Assembly (NCBI RefSeq): GCF_003646465.1
Contig: NZ_QZEX01000001.1
Location: 62,001-126,000, forward strand
Origin: Chachezhania antarctica
GTDB taxonomy: Bacteria; Pseudomonadota; Alphaproteobacteria; Rhodobacterales; Rhodobacteraceae
Length of the DNA stretch: 64,000 nt
Reading direction: 5' to 3'
Notes under the pieces: model-generated
Database searches by the model: none
What the model saw: the letters and a program-made list of their open reading frames with translations, nothing else
What the model was told of the DNA's origin: nothing
Translations under genes and position numbers: made by a program
Shown here: positions 62,306-64,000 of the stretch, in pieces
How positions within the stretch are numbered: the stretch's first letter is position 1
How the letters are laid out: every line of letters begins with the position of its first letter

Positions 62306-62920
62306 TTATTCCGTCGGCGCTCTTGCATTCCGCCCGGCCAGGACGACGCTGATCGTGTAGGCGGTCTGCGGATCCATCCCCGCCAAGATCCCCGCGGCCG
62401 CTTCCGGCTTCATCCGCGACAGGAAACCGGCCGCGAATTCGGCATCCATCTGCGAGAAGAGTTGCGCCGACTGCTTGGGCTTCATCTGCTCATAGACCGA
62501 TGTCAGGCGGGCGATATCGTCCTCCGACGCGGTTTCGGCCAGCGAGAGCGTGGCGGTCAGCCGTTCCTCGGCCGCGACCATCGCGTCGATCTTTTCCCGC
62601 ACCGAGCGTTCGGCGATGGCAAGCGCCTTCATCCTGTCCTCGATCTGGAGCTCGCGTTTCTCCAGCGCCCGTTCGCGGGCCTGCAGTGCGGCGATCATCG
62701 GACCGACGTCTTCGGACGCGACCGCCCGTCCGCCGGTATCGCCGCCGCCCGACTCGCCGGTCGTCGAAGCGCCCGACCGGACCTCTGCCAGGGCGGGGCC
62801 CGCTTCGGTGCCAACCCGCAGGACCGCCGACGAAATCAACAGAAGGGACAGCATCACCAGCGCGCCGCGGCGGCCGACCGCCGGGCGTTTCGCGCGCGTC
62901 TTGTCCTTGCCCTTGCTCAT
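62306..62920 (-). CDS. motE: MotE-family flagellar chaperone-like protein
   Basis: A 204-aa membrane-anchored periplasmic protein. After a basic N-terminus, one membrane segment (20-38) is followed by a Gly/Ser linker, a coiled coil (about 78-125, ALQARERALEKRELQIEDRMKALAIAERSV) and an MgtE_N-type domain (LTSVYEQMKPKQSAQLFSQMDAEFAAGFLSRMKPEAAAGIL). This order fits MotE, the chaperone for MotC in Sinorhizobium. Its ATG overlaps the coiled-coil gene's stop. Confidence 0.85.
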   Translation of the reverse strand: MSKGKDKTRAKRPAVGRRGALVMLSLLLISSAVLRVGTEAGPALAEVRSGASTTGESGGGDTGGRAVASEDVGPMIAALQARERALEKRELQIEDRMKALAIAERSVREKIDAMVAAEERLTATLSLAETASEDDIARLTSVYEQMKPKQSAQLFSQMDAEFAAGFLSRMKPEAAAGILAGMDPQTAYTISVVLAGRNARAPTE

Positions 62921-63363
62921 TGCGCCACCCGACGTGCGGCGCTGTCATGGCGGACAAACATGGGGCCGGTGGAGTCCGCCGCGTCCGGGGCCGGATCCGA
63001 GGGCGGAGCGGCCTTGACCGGCGCCTCGGGGGCGCGGGCCTGTTGCGGCGCGGCCGCCGGTTGCGCGCCCGATCCGGCCATGGGCACGTCGTGCATCGAC
63101 GCCATCATCAGCTCCAGCCGCTGGGCCACCGATTCGGCCCGTTCGGTCAGGGCTTCCAGTGCCGCGGACGATCCTTCAGACGAGTTCTGCGCCACTTCCA
63201 GCGCCTTGTTCAGGTGATCGACCTGCGACGAAAGCACCGCGACCGCGCCGCCGACGCCCTTTTCCAGGTCGTTGAACCGGTTCAGGCGCTGCGCGAGGAC
63301 GTAGCAATAGAACCCCGCACCAAGTGCCCCTGCCACCAGCAGAATGTCTGCAACAAGTTCCAT
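62917..63363 (-). CDS. Membrane-anchored coiled-coil protein of the motor operon
   Basis: A 148-aa protein with no recognised family. One membrane segment (about 5-25, ADILLVAGALGAGFYCYVLA) is followed by a predicted coiled coil (26-92, AVAVLSSQVDHLNKALEVAQ), then a Pro/Ala-rich tail (93-140) ending in basic residues. The operon position, between fliL (nine-base gap) and motE (ATGA overlap), argues for a flagellar motor role. The topology (short N-terminus outside, rest cytoplasmic) is inferred. Confidence 0.78.
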   Translation of the reverse strand: MELVADILLVAGALGAGFYCYVLAQRLNRFNDLEKGVGGAVAVLSSQVDHLNKALEVAQNSSEGSSAALEALTERAESVAQRLELMMASMHDVPMAGSGAQPAAAPQQARAPEAPVKAAPPSDPAPDAADSTGPMFVRHDSAARRVAQ

Positions 63364-63372
63364 CGAACCCTC

Positions 63373-63876
63373 CTAGCTCAGCACGAAATCCATGATCAGC
63401 AGATCGCGCACCCGTTCCCGGCCCACGACGATCTGTATCCGTCGCAGCATCTGCGCCCGCATCCGCGGAAGAACCATCGGATGCTCCAGATCTCCGACTT
63501 CGAGCGCGCGCAGGTACCCGTTCAAAACGTCGATCACCCGCGGCATGACCTTTTCCACGTCGCCCTTCGCCTCCATCGGGACCTCGAGCTGGCCGCGGAA
63601 GCGCAGGTGGCGCGAACGGCCGTTGTCGACGACCGAGATCACGATCGGCTCGAGTTCCACGAAGGCGATGCCCGACAGATCCTCGCCATGATCGACCTCG
63701 GTCACTTCCTCGGCGTGGTCTGACGACCCGCCGGGAATCAGCCCCATCTGGGTGGCAAAGAATCCCCCGCCCGCCCCGACCAGCGCCAGGACGATCCAGA
63801 TGACAAACCTCATCTTTCCGGGTTTCTTGCCCTTCTCTTCCGAAGGGTCTTCCATATCAGCGGTGGCGTCCGACAT
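63373..63876 (-). CDS. fliL: Flagellar basal-body protein FliL
   Basis: A 167-aa single-pass inner-membrane protein of the flagellar base that helps the stator. A short cytoplasmic part with KKPGKM is followed by the membrane segment FVIWIVLALVGAGGGFFATQ, an acidic linker, and the periplasmic SPFH-like domain (FVELEPIVISVVDNGRSRHLRFRGQLE, RVRDLLIMDFVL). First gene of the long minus-strand flagellar operon; a CtrA-like site lies upstream. A second FliL-like protein is at 53206. Confidence 0.94.
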   Translation of the reverse strand: MSDATADMEDPSEEKGKKPGKMRFVIWIVLALVGAGGGFFATQMGLIPGGSSDHAEEVTEVDHGEDLSGIAFVELEPIVISVVDNGRSRHLRFRGQLEVPMEAKGDVEKVMPRVIDVLNGYLRALEVGDLEHPMVLPRMRAQMLRRIQIVVGRERVRDLLIMDFVLS

Positions 63877-63922
63877 CGCTCGTTCCGTTTCTGCAACTGA
63901 GCCCCTTTCTAGCTCGGCAGAC

Positions 63923-63937
63923 CTAACCGAATGTTAA
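63923..63937. promoter_or_regulatory. CtrA-like site upstream of fliL
   Basis: CTAA (63923-63926), seven bases, TTAA (63934-63937); on the minus strand TTAA-N7-TTAG, one base off the full CtrA box. It lies 47 bases before the fliL ATG and also faces a plus-strand gene that begins at the window end. Confidence 0.5.
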
Positions 63938-63995
63938 GTCAAACCCGCGATGTTGATCCTCGTGCCGCACAGAATGGCGGTCTTCGGAGGGTAAC

Positions 63996-64000
63996 GTGCA
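63996..64000 (+). CDS. Possible start of a plus-strand gene cut by the window end
   Basis: A strong GGAGGG site (63987-63992) is followed by GTG at 63996 and one partial codon. It faces away from fliL with a CtrA-like site between. In relatives fliF often lies divergent to fliL, so this could be fliF, but no protein sequence is visible. Confidence 0.35.

Noticed and set aside
61361-62920. MotB encoded between motA and motE
   Set aside because: The motE product has a coiled coil and MgtE_N-type domain, not the OmpA-like peptidoglycan domain and plug Asp of MotB.

Overview
The window is a dense, GC-rich chromosomal segment of an alphaproteobacterium, most likely a Rhodobacterales (Rhodobacteraceae/Roseobacter-type) species. 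The reasons are an RpoE-ChrR pair that matches the Rhodobacter sphaeroides singlet-oxygen system residue for residue, DUF2794/DUF3775/DUF1365/DUF3833 proteins typical of the group, CtrA-like sites beside flagellar operons, and a flagellar gene order with MotA and MotE but no adjacent MotB. I see no rRNA, tRNA, CRISPR array, transposase or prophage. It reads as core chromosome with short accessory catabolic blocks.

Layout. 1-7.3 kb: housekeeping and stress genes (ALDH end, RluA, LysE exporter, free methionine sulfoxide reductase, acetyl-CoA acetyltransferase, a STAS/anti-sigma kinase pair, HspQ, a lipoprotein transglycosylase). 7.3-17.9 kb: LolA, FtsK, a DapC-like aminotransferase, an amidase, a UbiH-type monooxygenase, LON-domain and Trm112-like proteins, CnoX and exonuclease III. 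18-24.5 kb: a phenylacetate (paa) block made of paaI-paaJ-paaK-tetR diverging from paaZ-paaX, with a palindromic operator between them. 25-31.9 kb: a cell-wall hydrolase with an M17 peptidase, carbonic anhydrase, Asd, a repetitive exported peptide and a PLP decarboxylase. 32-36.3 kb: an HpaR-type regulator, then an operon carrying a split saccharopine lysine-degradation pathway. 37-41.9 kb: the singlet-oxygen response locus, with rpoE-chrR diverging from an FAD oxidoreductase/DUF1365/DUF3833/SDR operon and a candidate RpoE promoter facing each way. 42-47.7 kb: accessory genes (a PEP-mutase-fold protein with altered catalytic residues, P450, enoyl-CoA hydratase, three regulators).

47.7-64 kb: the flagellar region. 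A plus-strand operon flgB-flgC-fliE-fliQ-flgF-flgG-flgA-flgH-(FliL-like) meets a minus-strand operon fliL-(coiled-coil)-motE-motA-(784-aa AMIN/repeat protein)-(transglycosylase)-flhA-fliR-flhB-(FliJ-like) head-on at a shared CTAG. fliI is transcribed divergently from flgB. Together these encode the rod, L-ring, export gate and stator parts of one polar-type flagellum, plus at least three unnamed parts.

Intergenic DNA carries three families of dispersed palindromic elements: a hairpin plus G-quadruplex element (three copies), a nested hairpin with a conserved TATTT...GACCAAAGAAA tail (two copies), and a GTAGGGTGCGTG palindrome (three copies, two in diverged tandem). Most sit at the 3' ends of genes.
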